Source: Knoxdaviesia capensis
Lineage: Eukaryota > Ascomycota > Sordariomycetes > Microascales > Gondwanamycetaceae
NCBI GenBank assembly: GCA_001510575.1
Contig: LNGK01000008.1
Coordinates: 1,314,340 to 1,378,339, forward strand
Length of the DNA: 64,000 bases
Direction: 5' to 3'
Made by a program: the position numbers and the translations under genes
The notes under the pieces: generated by a model
What the model saw: the letters and a program-made list of their open reading frames with translations, nothing else
What the model was told of the DNA's origin: nothing
Database searches by the model: none
In this document: positions 34,750 to 48,106 of the stretch, piece by piece
Layout: each line of letters starts with the position of its first letter
Numbering within the stretch: position 1 is the first letter of the stretch

Positions 34750-35970
34750 CGGATACATGGTCGAGGGTGTGTATAGGATTAGACCTATGCACGCAGGCCT
34801 GTGGCTTCTCTTTCTTTTACGTCAAACCCATAGATATCTGGTAGAGTACCATGGAGTCATGCCCTCATTTACAACGGACCTGTCTTGTGTATCTGCTGTG
34901 CGGTGGTAGATCGGCCTGTGCAATGCAAGTGACCTTTAAAATCTTCGCAAAAAGCCCCATGAACACTGGGGATATGAGAGACCCCATCTACTGTGAGATA
35001 CTATCGAGATGCTGCATCCCGTTGTCCATCGGCACTATAAAGTGCCATGCCAAGCGCCCCGTGGCGGAGAGGTGGCATTCAGGCCGACGTGATGAGCTGT
35101 ACGGTGAGGTTGGATGTGTAAGTGTTTAGCGGGGAGAATCGATGAGATGCACGCACTACACCCACACATAGCAAGGAGGCCGCCAACGGCCCCTATGAAC
35201 TCGTAGAAGAGCCGTTCCATCTCTATCTTCCTCCGCTTCTTCCACCTGTTGGAGACAACTGACTGCATGTGGCGGTTGGCGGTACTAGTAAGATTCCCAC
35301 TGCAGGGTAAGAGCAAAGAAAAAAAAAAGAAGGGACAAGGTGTGTGTGTTAGTGATGTGGTGTTGTGGAGTTGAGACGGCCAGCCGGCCGAGCCACACTC
35401 CCGGACGCCGTCATCCAAACTCCGAAGCCGTGGCAGCTGGCCAAGGGAGACATCTCACCGCCTCGCAGCTGGCGGCGTCGTCCCGTCACCGGGCGTTTGC
35501 TTGGCGGGCCATTCAGAGTCTCGTCAAAGTGTTGCGCGTCTCCCTTTTCCATCCGTTTCTGCCACCCTTTTAATATATATATATATATAAATTAAAAAAT
35601 TGTTTTTTTGTCTGTTTTTTTTGGTTTCTTTTTGGGGGGCTTGCTTTCCGTCCACATTAAAATGTCTGGAACCACCTCGATGCTCCACATTTTCAAACCC
35701 AACACCCATGCTCGAAAATTTCCCTATGTACCTTTCGTTTTTCAGAATTGGTTCTTTGATTCTCTCCCCAACGCCCATTAACATCTCAATTCCATCAACA
35801 TACTTTTTCGAAGGATTCTAATATCTCTTTCCCCTTGATTTCATTTTCTTCTCATTCACTTTCCCCTACAGCATCCTCTCCAATTCGTCTGCACACGTCG
35901 CCCTCGTCCCCCTCTGAACTTCGCGATCGACGACATCCTTCGACTGGTCTCGACTACCCGCTCGACAAAC
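34750..35970. other. Intergenic region upstream of CDC73
   Basis: It holds the UBX 3' end and the CDC73 promoter. An (AT)n run lies at 35573-35589, followed by T-rich sequence and a C/T-rich leader from about 35830. No gene is seen. Confidence 0.55.
35573..35589. repeat. (AT)n microsatellite
   Basis: Uninterrupted AT dinucleotides about 390 nt before the CDC73 start. Confidence 0.9.
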
Positions 35971-37256
35971 ATGGCGTCGGCCGACCAGGACGCGCTGCTT
36001 CTGCTGCGCCAGAGCATTTCCACCGGCAAAGCCGCCGTCCCGACCGCCGGCCCGGACCCCTCAGCCGCCGAAGCGCCGCTCGCAACCGCCACACACCTGC
36101 GCTTCCCGCACGCCAACAATGCGAGCCTGGCGCTGACAACCGCTACGCGCTTCGACTCGGGCGATGTGCGCGTCGACCTTCGCAGCATCTACTTTGCGTG
36201 GCTGAACCGCGAGGTCGCGATCCCCGAGTACAACGCCTCGGCGGCGCGGCTGAACGACACCATCGGCGATGCGGCGTCCAAAGTGCGGAACCTCGGCTTC
36301 GTCGAGCGCCTCGACTTGGTCACCTGGCTGGAGGGCGCCAGCGAGGAGAGCGAGTACATCAAGCCGCTGGCCAAGACTGTGGCGAGCGCGGCGGTGCCCG
36401 GTGCCACTGGAGCCGTGGTGCCTGTTGCCGGCGTTTCGCGCTCCGGTAAGGGCACGATTGATCCTCGGCTCGAGATCATCTACAACCGAGAGCGTCGCAC
36501 AGGGGATAGAAATACGGTGTTGCAGGGAGTCAAGCCTACGGTAAGCTGGAATGGCGGTGCATATTGATTGATGTAGCAGCCCCTCCTGACGTGCATGTTT
36601 CTTCATTTTAGGACTTCTCCTACGTTCGCAAGTTTGCCGCTCCGTTCATACACAAGGGTTCCCAACACCTCAGCAGCCAAGCAGCATCAGCCCCCTCTAA
36701 GGGCCCGACCCGACGACCCGACCCGATCATCCTCCTGTCTCCCTCGGCATCCTCGCTCCTCCGCATGTCCAACATCCGGGACTTCCTCGAAGACGGCCGC
36801 TACGTCAACGCCGATGGGCCGGGCACCGGCAGCACGATTCTGCACGTTACGCGCATGATGCGCGACATCGATCCGATGCGGCCGATCCGCTTCATCCTGG
36901 TCGAGACGCCGGAGCAGTTCAAGCCGGAGTACTGGAACCGCGTGGTGGCGGTGTTCACCACCGGCCAGACGTGGCAGTTCAAGAGCTACAAGTGGCCGAC
37001 GCCGCTGGACCTGTTCAGCCACGTGCAGGGCGTGTATGTCGGGTGGCGCGGCGACCAGCTGCCAGAGAACGTGCGGGCGTGGGGGCCCACCATCACGTCG
37101 GTGTCGGTGGATCGCTGGCGCGGAGACCCTAGCAGTGCTTCCGGCGAGGCGGCGCGGTTTCGGGACAAGGAGACGGTTGAGGTTATTTGGAAGGCTATTG
37201 AGACCAACATGCGGACAAAGGGGTGGAGAAAGGATGCGGCGCCGGCTCGGATCTAA
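35971..37256 (+). CDS. CDC73: Paf1 complex subunit Cdc73 (parafibromin)
   Basis: Exons 35971-36540 and 36612-37256 give 404 residues; the 71-nt intron is phase 0 with a GTAAGC donor and TTTTAG acceptor. The C-terminal half is the Ras-like Cdc73 domain, opened by PIILLSPSASSLLRMSNIRD and followed by RFILVETPEQFKPEYWNRVVAVFTTGQTWQFK and ending near VIWKAIETNM. The N-terminal part carries the family segments ALLLLRQSI and DLRSIYFAWLNRE. Cdc73 is part of the nuclear Paf1 complex, which travels with RNA polymerase II and promotes H2B ubiquitination, H3K4 and H3K36 methylation and 3'-end formation. Length is close to yeast Cdc73 (393). The start is preceded by AAAC. It is convergent with the next gene, whose stop is about 370 nt downstream. 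Confidence 0.95.
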
Positions 37257-37629
37257 GCGGCGTATCTCTTATTCCTTTTCGGTGTCCGATTCCCTGACTT
37301 GTGTCTTTCTTCTTGCTTTGCTTTGCTTTTCGTCTGTTCTTGGGGTTAGGAGTTCATACTAGGTTGATATGAGACAACAACAATGACTGTTGGTGTGAGG
37401 TGTTCTGTATTATTATCTATCCATCTTCCATGCATTGGATGAAGGGGAGGGGGAGGGGGAAGTTCTTGCGAACATGCCATCTACCTATTATGTTCTGTGT
37501 GCATCTTGATTCTCTCCGTCTCTTGTCATGTCAATCTTGTCTCCGTTCCCGCTCACGAAAGGTCATCTTACCAGGTCCATTCTCTATCGAAACACCACCA
37601 CTGCAATCCTCGAGCGAAACTCTCAATAT
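37257..37629. other. Short intergenic region between convergent genes
   Basis: These 373 nt hold both 3' ends; no gene or clear terminator element was recognised. Confidence 0.6.
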
Positions 37630-38628
37630 CTAATCGAAATACTCATCATCGAAGTCATCTTCCAACACCGAGCACACAACCCAAGCCAGCACAGCCAAGA
37701 CAACCAGCCCCAGCGACATCTTCTTGCGCGTCTGATAATCTCGCGGTTGCTGCTTGCGCTCGCGCTGCCTGTGGGACCGCGACCGACGGCTCTCGGACCG
37801 GTCTCCGTCCCGCTTATCGCGTCGACGTTCCACCTCGGCGCGGGGAGTGTATCTCTCGAGCTCGCGGCTGGACGACGGCGACGAGTACCGGGTACACGCC
37901 CGGTCGTCGCGGGGAGAGAGTGACCCGCGGCGGGTGGTGTCCGACCGTGTCCTAGCGCGGACGGGCACAGGGAGCGGCCACGCGGTGCGCCCGGAGTCCG
38001 GGCTCCGGGAAGTGCGGTCCGTCGGCGGAGAGTGGCGGCGTTGCGCGCTGGGGCTGGTGCGTCGCTGGCTGGTGGTCAGCGAGGGTGCTGTCGCGCGCGG
38101 CGCATTGCTGTCGTAGCTCGCGATGCTGTGGTCGGTGTCATAGCCGGATGTGGCGCTCCTGACGAGAATGAACCGCGAAGTGTCCGCGAGCTCTGCAGGA
38201 TCGTCGCCGGCTTGGTTGCCATGCAGGGAGGGTTGCGCGCTGACTTCGCTTGCGAGCGGGAAGGACTCGGGCCAGGACCACCCGGCCTGCTGCTGCTCAC
38301 GGAAGGACTGGATCTGCGGCGGCGGCGGGGGCGGGGGCGGCGGGCGACTCTCCACGATCACCACAGAGTCGGCATCAGACTCTGCCGGCCGACCCGGCGC
38401 CTGCCGCGAGGTGGCGTTCCCGGGGCGGGGGGTGGGCGGCCGGGCGGCGACGTCGGACTCGGCGCCGATGGCTGTGGCAACGGCGGTGACAGCGTCCCAG
38501 TGCTCCTCGGAAAAGCGCGGCGACGGGATGCGGGGGATTGAGGCGATGCGGTGGAGAGGCGGGAGCGGGTGAGACAGCGGGCCGCCGAAGCTGGCCTCAG
38601 CCAGATTGCGGGAGTCGACGTCAGCCAT
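37630..38628 (-). CDS. Arg/Ser-rich, probably tail-anchored membrane protein, unknown function
   Basis: A single exon of 332 residues from the ATG at 38628; the frame stays open upstream, but this ATG is the first with natural sequence after it (MADVDSRNLAE) and sits in a CACC-ATGG context. The protein is largely disordered: a nine-proline run at about 95-103, then a Ser/Arg/Asp-rich region with many RRxS and SP sites, becoming RS/RE-like (RRSRSHRQRERK) near 280-300. A single hydrophobic segment, about 304-322 (SLGLVVLAVLAWVVCSVL), is followed by a ten-residue acidic tail. This layout fits a tail-anchored protein with its bulk in the cytosol or nucleoplasm. I do not recognise the family. The basic stretch just before the membrane segment and the acidic tail would favour the ER or nuclear envelope; this is inference. 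Confidence 0.7.
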   Translation of the reverse strand: MADVDSRNLAEASFGGPLSHPLPPLHRIASIPRIPSPRFSEEHWDAVTAVATAIGAESDVAARPPTPRPGNATSRQAPGRPAESDADSVVIVESRPPPPPPPPPQIQSFREQQQAGWSWPESFPLASEVSAQPSLHGNQAGDDPAELADTSRFILVRSATSGYDTDHSIASYDSNAPRATAPSLTTSQRRTSPSAQRRHSPPTDRTSRSPDSGRTAWPLPVPVRARTRSDTTRRGSLSPRDDRACTRYSSPSSSRELERYTPRAEVERRRDKRDGDRSESRRSRSHRQRERKQQPRDYQTRKKMSLGLVVLAVLAWVVCSVLEDDFDDEYFD

Positions 38629-41600
38629 GGTGACGGGTGACTCTTTTTGTACTTTGATCACTAAGTGGCGGGAGTTATGCTTGTTTTCTTCACGGGAGGG
38701 AGCCCACGGCAGCAAGGCTGGTCCCGGGGCAAGGATGGTGGTTGTTTCCAGGGTAGACAACAAGGTGTGCGTGTGTATGTGTATGTGTGTGGTGGTGGGT
38801 GGGCGATGCTCTTTTGTACCATATAGAAGAAGCGAGGTCCTCCAATTGAGTCTGTCCCATCTAGAAGCGAACGAACGCTGGGTCTCTATTCAGACGCGCA
38901 GCCCGGTAAATGCAAGTTCATGGTATGGGCAAGACACACGATATATATATACAATTACAAAAAGGACATATATGCAAATCACCGATCGCGGAGATAGATC
39001 CAGAACCCCTCATGAGGCAGTGGTCCTTGGTTTTTTGGGGGGTTTTCCTTTTTTGGCATTTCGCCTAGCATTGAGAGCTCCCCCCGCCCTTCCTCCCTAA
39101 TAAAAATAAAAGGACCCTCCCAAGCTTGGGGACCCAAACGCAAAAATGATGCTATCTAGAATAAAAACGCCAAAGGCATCTGAATACACGTTAAATCTTT
39201 GTCTCTCCATCTCTCCCCCATACTATGGTTAGGGTTAGGGTTGTCTTGCTGGTTTAGAGTCTGTGTATGTTAGAGGGAGAAGTAGCGGAAGAAAGTGGGT
39301 GGGAGTGAGGAAATCTAGAGGGTTCTCAACAGAACTTTCTTCTTTCATCATCCAACTCCAAAATTTCATCAATCATTTAGATAGACTACATCATTAATAC
39401 TTGCTGGGTTTTGATCCGGAAATCATATCCCAATACACCTGCACGTGTTTGCTTCAGTAGATCTATCTCCATGTTCATCGAGGAGTTGGTACAACTCTTT
39501 GTGAGACTGAGAGGGCGGGGAGGGAACCGGGGGAGGACAATATAATTATCGAGTCTTCTTAGCGATACTCTAGTGTGCCGACGCCGGCCACTGAGATACC
39601 CAAATTGCAATTTTTGGCGTGGTCTTTTGCGATGCGGCCGATGTTCCCACACCAAAAGTTCACACCAGTATGTACTTTTCCTGTTTTTCATCCCGTCTCC
39701 AGCGTTGCATCCATCGCCTATTTGAGAAGCAGCACTGTAAATCTCATGCACGCAAGACGCACGAACCAGCGTCGGGCGGGAAGCCTCATCAATAGCCGCC
39801 AATCAGACCAGGCAGTTCGGGAGGGAAAAAGGCCAGATTGAGGCTGTTGTGGACTTTTCCAAGATTTTGTATTTTTGCAAATGTGCATTTTTTGGGTGGT
39901 CCTGTTTAGAAAGTGCTGCCGATTTTGCTGTGGACTCTTAACAGCGGCCGTTTCTAGGGGCCGCGTGCAGAACCTGCGTTCTCGCTTAGAGGAAGATATC
40001 GGAGGGGAGAGGGTGACTCTTCCGTATATGGGAAAGTTGCAGCAGTCCGAAAACTGTGTGTTTTTGCAGCCATGTATTTCTCCTCTATCGGAAACATAAT
40101 GTAATCTTGCTCCTTCCTCTCCAATGCGACGTTCAAAGACGTCCGATCAAGACTCCGATGCCCGATTCCAACACCGACATTTTCCGGCGTCTCCACTCCC
40201 GAGCGGGCCCACTTTTCTCCCGGCCCGGAGAAAGGACCACGCTGCACGTCGCAACTTCGCGGGTTTTGCCCGAACTCGAAGGATTTCCAAATTCCCTGAT
40301 ATTTCCGATTTGGTGGACCTTTCTTGCATCTGCCGTGAAGCAACAACTGTACGTAAAGAGCCGTATGACAGCACACAAATAAGCAGAAACAAACTTCGTG
40401 ACAGTCCGCGGAGTTGACGGCGATCCTCTCTCTCTTTCTCGCCCCCCACTGCGATTGACTCACAAGATCCAACGGAGCCCTCGATCCCGATCGTTCTTGG
40501 TCCCGGAAGGCTTTAGCGGGCGGATGGGGAACAGGTAAGCTCAGGGCACAGGTGGAAGAAGCCGCGAGGGGAGCGTAAATAAAAGGGAAATAAAGTCACA
40601 GTCCGGCCTGTTGTGTTCGCCTCCGGGTTGCGCGCTACAGTTGCAGGTCCTGGGCTTTTCTTCTGCCTGGTTGAGTGGCGTAGCCGCGGAAAAGATGGAC
40701 CTAGCGCACCGGTCTAAGGACCCTCGAGATATACAAATGTGCCATCGTCTCGCTCTTTGCGTCGGAACGTTGACGCGAGGGTCTAAAGTGAATCCCGTTG
40801 CCTCCAGCCCGGACTAACTAGAGTAGGCTTGCTGTTCATGACACTCTATAGAAACGACCGGAAAAACGAGACAAGCTAGTGGGTTGGCAGATCGCCGACT
40901 AGACTAGCAAGTCTAGGTGCTTGCGTGGATTTTCTGAACGGACCGAAGGGTACTAGAGTCGAGGGAGTAGTCCTCGCTCGACACCAGTCGACCACCGAAC
41001 ATTGACAGCCACATACTGCATACTCTCCCCTCGTCCCAGAACACCAGAAGCCACATTCATGAAGAGGCAATCTCACCCAAATGGCGGGTTCTCGAGTGGA
41101 TGCCATAACCGGCGTGGTTTCTCAGCCTCCAGACGCCAGGAAGTAGTGCGAACGTGCTTCCTCATCCGACTAGTCCGGGCAACTAAAAGAACCCCCAACA
41201 GCCCACAAAGACACGCAAATAAAGGATCTTCTTCGCTAGCCGCATCGCCGCTCCGCCCTTTACCGGTTCCAGAACCAAGGCATCGTGTCCTGACCCAACG
41301 CCAGGGAAACGGGATTTCTTTGGGGTTCCCAACGGCTGGGAGCTGAAATTCCTACGCAACTGGTGCAGGGTGGCCCGGGCTTGCACACACATACAAGCGC
41401 ACAGTCCAAACATTCCGAGAGGATGTGTGTGTGCGTTTGTCGGTGTGGGTGTATGCCGGGTCTACGTGGGAGACAAACGGACGGTGCTTCTTGGCACGCG
41501 TGCTGCACATTTCCATGGCAAACAAAAACCCGGCTGGTCTTTCTGTCTTAGCAACATGTGGCAAAGAAAGACCGCCGTCCTGCCACCCACGATAAACAAA

Positions 41601-42600
41601 AAGGACCACGAGAAATACGTGCCGTCGCCATGTGGATTTGTCACTTCGGGGGGACGACACCGTCCGCTCGTCGTCGGCCTTCTCTTCTCGCGGCTGGCGC
41701 TGCGTCGGTTGCGCCATCGTTTGTCGTACGCTTTAGTCGGTGTCTTGCTCTGCATCTCTCTGGTCGGCGACCACGCCGCGCGGGTGCGGTGCGGCGGGCG
41801 CCTCAATGCATGCACGGACACACGCACACGCTTAGCTCTTGACCAGCGCTGCGTGAGCCGCGAGCTGCTGGTTCAGCCTCTGGTTCGTTTTAGGCGATGG
41901 CGTGCGCGACGACTACCTCTGCCACTGTCCAGTGTGCCTCGCCTGGACCGATCCAGACGAGGTCTGGGGAGGGTGAAATGTCTCCGGGGGGACACCAGAA
42001 GTGTAGGCCTTGATCTACTGGTGGAAGGAAGGGAATAACAACGAGATTATTGCGACGGGTAAGGGTCTGGGGGCGTCTCGGTTTGGCTGCTGGACATAAG
42101 CCCGCTATAGTTGTAGCATCCGCGTGTCTTCCCTCAAGCGGACGGGAAAGACTGAAGGACCAAAGAACAGGAAGGCGAGAGTGGAACATTCCGGTGCTTC
42201 GGTGTTTTCTCTGGAGGGAGAATGTCCCGGTGGGTCCGGGCCCGGTTCAAAGGATGGCGGAAGCGCAGAAGACCGGTGGCTTTAACACACACCAGGGGAG
42301 ACTCTCCCAGCTTTCAGTCCCCGTGTATGTAGACATTTCCAGAACCATGGTCCCTGGGATATTCAGGCTTGGACTATGTGGAAGGATTTTTAGAGCCCAA
42401 CCTAAGCAATGGCAGTGACGAGATGCTGATGCAGTAGTGCCCCAACGCCAACTGGTGATTTGTCGCCCGCTGGAATGTTTGCACGTCCCCCGTGCACCGG
42501 CGCAGAATGCCCCCGGCCTGATGATCACAGACTGGTGTAAGCAAGACAGATCACAAACGCTCGGAGCAGGCCCTTAACCTGTTTGGGCCGTAGGATCACC
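38629..42600. other. Gene-free stretch, first part of a 21-kb gap
   Basis: No coding region is supported. A direct telomere-like repeat (GGTTAGGGTTAGGGTTG) lies at 39227-39243. Frames of 100-220 codons around 40.1-40.5 and 41.4-42.0 kb have irregular composition without motifs or splice pairs. Confidence 0.55.
39227..39243 (+). repeat. Short interstitial telomere-like repeat (TTAGGG)2
   Basis: Two perfect TTAGGG units in the context GGTTAGGGTTAGGGTTG, about 600 nt upstream of the minus-strand tail-anchored protein gene. TTAGGG is the usual fungal telomere unit. Two units are too few for a telomere relic, and a promoter telobox is equally likely. Confidence 0.6.
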
Positions 42601-42632
42601 ACCTTCGCCAGCGAAATGGTGAAGCTGCCCAT

Positions 42633-42656
42633 ACACACACACACACACACACACAC
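42633..42656. repeat. (AC)n microsatellite
   Basis: Twelve uninterrupted AC units. Confidence 0.95.
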
Positions 42657-45654
42657 GTGCTCCAAAGTGCCGAACCCCCCACCCGACCTTCCTCCGCGGC
42701 CGAGAGCTGTGTGCGTACGCCGAAAAGGCAGAGAGAGATCGGCAGCAATACGAGCGAGTGGGAACTGCATGCTCCGGGTTGTTTCCGCCTGCATTCGCCG
42801 ATATTCATCACACATGCGCTCACCTGCTGGCTGCGTGGTGGAGGGACTCGGCGCTCTGGAGCCGAGGGAGGCCGGCCGCCGGCCGGACAAGGGCGGATGC
42901 AAAGTCCGGAAAGAAAAGTTTAGTGCGGATGTATCTTCTGCCGCAGTTCCTCTGGCCTCTTCCGAGAAACCGGCTTCGCTGTCACACAGGGCCGCTGGTT
43001 TGGGTGCATGCATCATGCTATCTTTGATTCCACCACCGGGCCCCCTACCCGAAAAAAAAAAGATTTACACCAGATGGTGGCTGCATACTGCCAACGCTAG
43101 CTCTTTGCGCCGGCGCCGTCTAGCTCCGGCATTCCCGAGGTGCTAAACCGACCCCAACGGCATTGACATCTCCCACAGCAACCGTCCTGCGGTCCCTTCG
43201 CCGATGGGGCAACAAACACAAGGGCACCGTCATAAACCGCGCCGGCGTTGGGTCCGGTCCAGGCACTAGGCGTTTTCCGAGACGGAACTTTTTTTTTTTT
43301 NGGGGGGGGGGGGGCTATCTTTGCTTGTTTTGTTGCCGCAGTGGCTTAAATGTTTAATCATGGGCTGCGAGGACTTCTGATTTGCTGTCACCCTCCTCCA
43401 CCTTCTCTCTCACGGCCTCCCGCTAGTATGCGGAACCTGGGTGACGCGGCTCGGATGGAGTAGACTGGCAGGCTACGGCCTGAACAAGCTAGAGAGGGAG
43501 AGAGATGGATGGACGGAGATGCTGGAACCACTAGAGTTCGCGGGACTCTGATCTGCAACAGTTAGAATCTGGCGTTGGTACGATCATCCCGGCCACGATC
43601 TCAGCCACATCCACACACGAGTCAAGGACGTCTTCCGTCGACAAGGATGCGTGGTCATCCACCGGCGGCAACTTCCATCACGAGTACTGTATAAGAATAT
43701 CTCCCCCTAAACGCCGGCTGGTGAAACGGGAGTTGATGGGCCTAGCTGCGCGTTCCGACGGTTCCCCATCACGCCTACTGTGCGGCGTATGCAGCGTTAG
43801 GCCGTTTCGTATCGCCGGCCGTGGGTGGTTTCGGATAACCCTTCTGTTTCTCGGCCATGCTCGGGTTATGATACAGCGACCAGCACAGGCGATCTCTCTC
43901 TATCTTCATATCTGTGGCTCTGACTTTGTGATTTTGCCCACTGTTCTAAATAGGGCTCCGGCTAATCTGCTGAATTGGCGGCCTATTGAAGTAGTCCGAT
44001 CTCCCCGGGACTCAGTTGACGTGTGCAGTCTCAAGCAGTAGTTAACGCCGAAACAATTCGACTCCATGCATATGCTAGTACATGCAGTTTTGGAGGGGAC
44101 GGGGTCACACTCACCGTCTCTGGAGATTTATATCCGGCACGCAAGAGGGGAAAAAACAAGCGAAACCGTAGCATGCACGCATCATAGCGGGTTCACTTTC
44201 ACGTTTTCTCTCCACACTGGGCAAACGTGGTATGCACGCTGCTTTATGCATGTAACATGCAGGTGAGGAGTCGCGGAGGAGAGAAAGCCAAAGAAGAAAA
44301 ACCCAGAAAAAAACTTTGTAGAGAAGATTGCCGGGTTTCCCTCACTTTTCCCACTTTTACCTTGATAGTCTCAAAATCTCCAGATTTTCCTTTGCGTTTT
44401 GGACCAGTCCAGTCACGGCGGAATAAGAGTTGCCAGATGTCCCTCCTATCATTTTAAAACCCGGATTCATCAACCCACGGTGATTTGTCCTTTAGAGTCA
44501 GAGGAGGGGGAGCTTCCTCCAGGCTTGCTAAACGAGGGAAGTAAAATAAATACAAAGCACACTCGCCGATAAAAGGCGCGAACGAGGGAAAATACGCCAT
44601 CCTCGCCTCTAGAGAAGAGCTCTGGGGAAGCTCGGACAATGCCATCGTGCAAACTTTGGCTTATCCGTCTGTGCGGCGGTTGAGCGAGAAGGGACAGAGA
44701 AGACCAAAGCACGGAGCAAGATACAGTATAGACTGTCCAGTGCTTCCAGCCTTCCACCAATCGACTGGTGATCTCAACGTCCATCTTGTTGCCCCATACT
44801 CCTTTCCTCTGTCTCTCCACTTGCCTTGACACGCTGTTTCGCACTGGACTGCAGAGAGCAAGTCGGCTAGCTCGTCGAAGGCCGAATCCCGGGTCGGTAA
44901 CCGAGGGCGCCCCCCCCTCCCCGCTGGAATGGGCGGAGACCGAGCTCCACCACCCTCTCCCCCTCTCTCCCGGAGAGAGATTCTTGTATCGACTCTTACT
45001 ATCTGCACATACAGGCGTTGTTGGAAGCTCTGGAGCTCGCAGTTGAAGAAAGTGGATATCACCGATGAGAGTCACCGGTGAGTGGAGCTGGAATTGCGGA
45101 TTCCCTCTATAGGTAGAGAGACCCAGCCAAAGACACGAAAGAGGGGTAGGTTTCAACGGAAAAGGGGCGGCGGGTCGTGAGAATTACTGGCCACTGTCAG
45201 GTATTTCGAGGCTGAAAAGATCACATTGTGGAGCAGACCGACAAGACACACACACACACACGGCGCATGGCAACTTGATAACTGCGACTGCACTGACTAG
45301 GCGGTCAACGTGCAGCAAGGAAGTGTCTGTGGAATGCAGTGTCGTCCAACGGGCGCGAATCAGCACGGATGGAGTGACTTACCAGCCAGAGTGGGACTAC
45401 AATATCGAAGAGGTCACCGGGTAGGTATACGGAGGACGCAGTTGAAAGAACCCCACTCATACGGCACTCTATCACATACAGAACACACCGATATTCAAAA
45501 CCTCCTCGAACGTGTCCGGCACCCGTAGAATAGGAGGGACATTGCCCATCACGAGGATATATCTCCGGATGGGATGGGAAGCAGGGGACTTGCCGTTCCG
45601 TCTGATACATCGAGAGAGATGATAGGGGACAGTGGAGTAGTTGCGCCGTTCAGT

Positions 45655-45678
45655 GACGACGACGACGACGACGACGAC
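45655..45678. repeat. (GAC)8 trinucleotide repeat
   Basis: Eight perfect GAC units in noncoding sequence. Confidence 0.95.
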
Positions 45679-47480
45679 TGTGACCGCAGGGCTCGAGTAG
45701 AAGGTTAAAAGGAGCCCCCTTTCCGTCGAACTTGGATGACTTCACATATAGCACACAGTGTGACCGAGGAGAGTCCATCCTCAGACGGACGATCATTAAC
45801 GAGCCTGGAGGGAAAGGGCCTATCAAATCTCCACAGGAGGGCCTCTGGTTCGTTAACACATCCTGGAGAGATGTCGGGCAAAGGCCCGCTTGCAGCGTAT
45901 AAATCCCAGCACAACTGTAACGTCCTCCCAGATATTATATAGGTGTCTCTCCCATCACACCGCCAACACCAGGCCGGTAGATATCGACCAGCGGTATACT
46001 GTACATCTTGCTCTTTGTAACATTACCGTCGCATTCGCTGGCCAATTCCCCCGTGCGAGAGGGGGGGAAGCGCTCCCCTCCCCCCAAACCAGTCTCTCTC
46101 CAGCGGCGGGAAATTTAGGTGGGAGAAGCTGTGCCGTCCGGAGGTGCTGGTTTCTGGCAGGGGTCCTGTGAGATATACGCCCAGGAAGTCGTATTGCTTT
46201 AATAAACTGGAAACTCTGATGAAGATTCTGAAGAAAACCACCAAGGGTGTCCGCCAATCCTCCGGGGGGGTTTATTTGCTGTATGAACTCATTCTGTCCC
46301 CCTCAGGCGTCGGCTTCAGCCCGCTGGATTTACCTTGGTTCTGAAGGAACAGGATGAAGCCTTTTTAGCGAGAGATTGACTGGGAGTGATGACTGGTGAC
46401 TACGGTCCCTGGGGGCAATCTGGAATATTCTTGGGCGGTGAAGCCCACGGCCCGTAGTGACTGATGTCTGCTTTGTGGATGGGGATTTTATGTACGGCAT
46501 AAGACTCGACATCAGTTTTATCCACCGGTCCGACTCTGCATCGCCAAACCATGTTTATATATCAGCCAGAATTATCACCAACCACTGATTGCCCGGAACA
46601 TCGAGCATCCCAAACAAGAACGCCGCCGTCCCAAATGCCCGGGTTTCTGGTCCGCCGGAGCAGCACAGTGAGACGGCCAAACAGAACAATGCGCGTAATT
46701 CCCGTAGTATCCAAGGGCAAAAAAAAAATCATCATCGCCACCCATACAGACCCGTCAGACACACACAATGCTGCAAACATCCCTTCTGCTCGTGATTTCC
46801 CCGCGATCGCCGCCGCGATGCACGCCGATGACACCGAACGCCAACAAAAGGTAACAAAAAAGCCACCGCGCGGATGCTTCAACCGGAACCAAACTTCAGA
46901 TATACGTATACATGTACAGTATGTACTTCACCCCCCGTGATCGGCCGTGCAGTTCTAACGCACGATCTGATTAATGTGTTGCTGTTGGCACTTGTTTCTG
47001 CACTATCATTACTCAACGAAATAGGCGGCGATGAAACACGATGATCTGCCTGTGGCAGTTTGGCTATTATCTACGTGATTCACGTCGTTCCTAATTCTCT
47101 TGGATGGAAATCAACCCGCCGATCGCCAGCGGATGAATCATGGCCAGACTTCGGCCTCATCTCCGTGTGGTGGCGGCCGTATAAAAGAAAATCTTTTTTT
47201 TTTAAAAGAAAACCCCAGAAACATAAAAAACCCCCCCAAAAATAGATAAAAAAAAAAAAAACCAACAGTGAGACTTCCCGGCTTTAGGGCCTTCAGCGCC
47301 TGTCGGTCTAGCGACCAGCGCCGACAACACCGCCAATGCTCTTTAAGGTGTTTTTGAGGGCCAGTTCCGAATGTGGCAACCGTTGCAGCCGGCCAATCAC
47401 AGTCGTCGCATATATCGGCGTTGACTTTCTGCTTCCAGCCTGTTCTTTTTAGGCCTAGTCTCGTTCGGTAATTTTCCCTC

Positions 47481-47501
47481 CTTCCTTCCTTCCTTCCTTC
47501 C
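47481..47501. repeat. (CTTC)n tetranucleotide repeat
   Basis: About five CTTC units within pyrimidine-rich sequence. Confidence 0.85.
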
Positions 47502-48106
47502 TTTGTTCCTTTGCTGTTCCCTGTTCAGGCTCAAGACACAAGAAGAAAAATAAAACCTGGGCAACTCCACACCCCCAGGGGTTCCTTCCCCCTATGAAAA
47601 AACACGCTCTCGTGTTCTGTCACTGTGGCTTTCTAAATCCACGTGGCAGGATCCACCTTTTCTTTTTCCTGCGTTCCCAAAAAGGCCACCACGATATCAT
47701 GTTAGGGCAAGAGAGCCAGGGCGCTGTCAGATATCGCCTCCCCCGTGAGGAAATTAATTCTCTAAGCTTAAGCCAGGAGGCCATGGAACTTATTTTCTCC
47801 TTTGTTTGAACAGCTATCGTATCGACTAAAACAGACAGGATACACCCCTGGAATCGGCGTGGCTACTGACCGCCCCCGATATATGCAATGCAGTCCCGAC
47901 CTGGGAACAGCACCAAGCCAGTTTGGGCTCGTAATCGTGATGGCCCTGCCTATATGTCGAGTATATATAATACAAAGCCGCGAATGGTGTCTTTTACGGT
48001 GGAAGCATCGGATGGTGGGCGGAAGAGGTCCACCATGCGAACAGGGTAGAAAGAAATAGAAAAAAAAAGAAAGAAAAAGAGAAAAAAAAAAACAAAAAAG
48101 GGGGGG

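Larger units (their letters stand above)
42601..48106. other. Gene-free stretch with microsatellites, second part of the 21-kb gap
   Basis: It contains (AC)12 at 42633-42656, an N at 43301 between a T run and a G run, (CA)n near 45247-45261, (GAC)8 at 45655-45678 and a CTTC repeat at 47481-47501. No gene was recognised on either strand. Confidence 0.55.

Noticed and set aside
39227..39243. Relic telomere from a chromosome fusion
   Set aside because: Only two TTAGGG units and no subtelomeric features around them; a promoter motif is the simpler reading.
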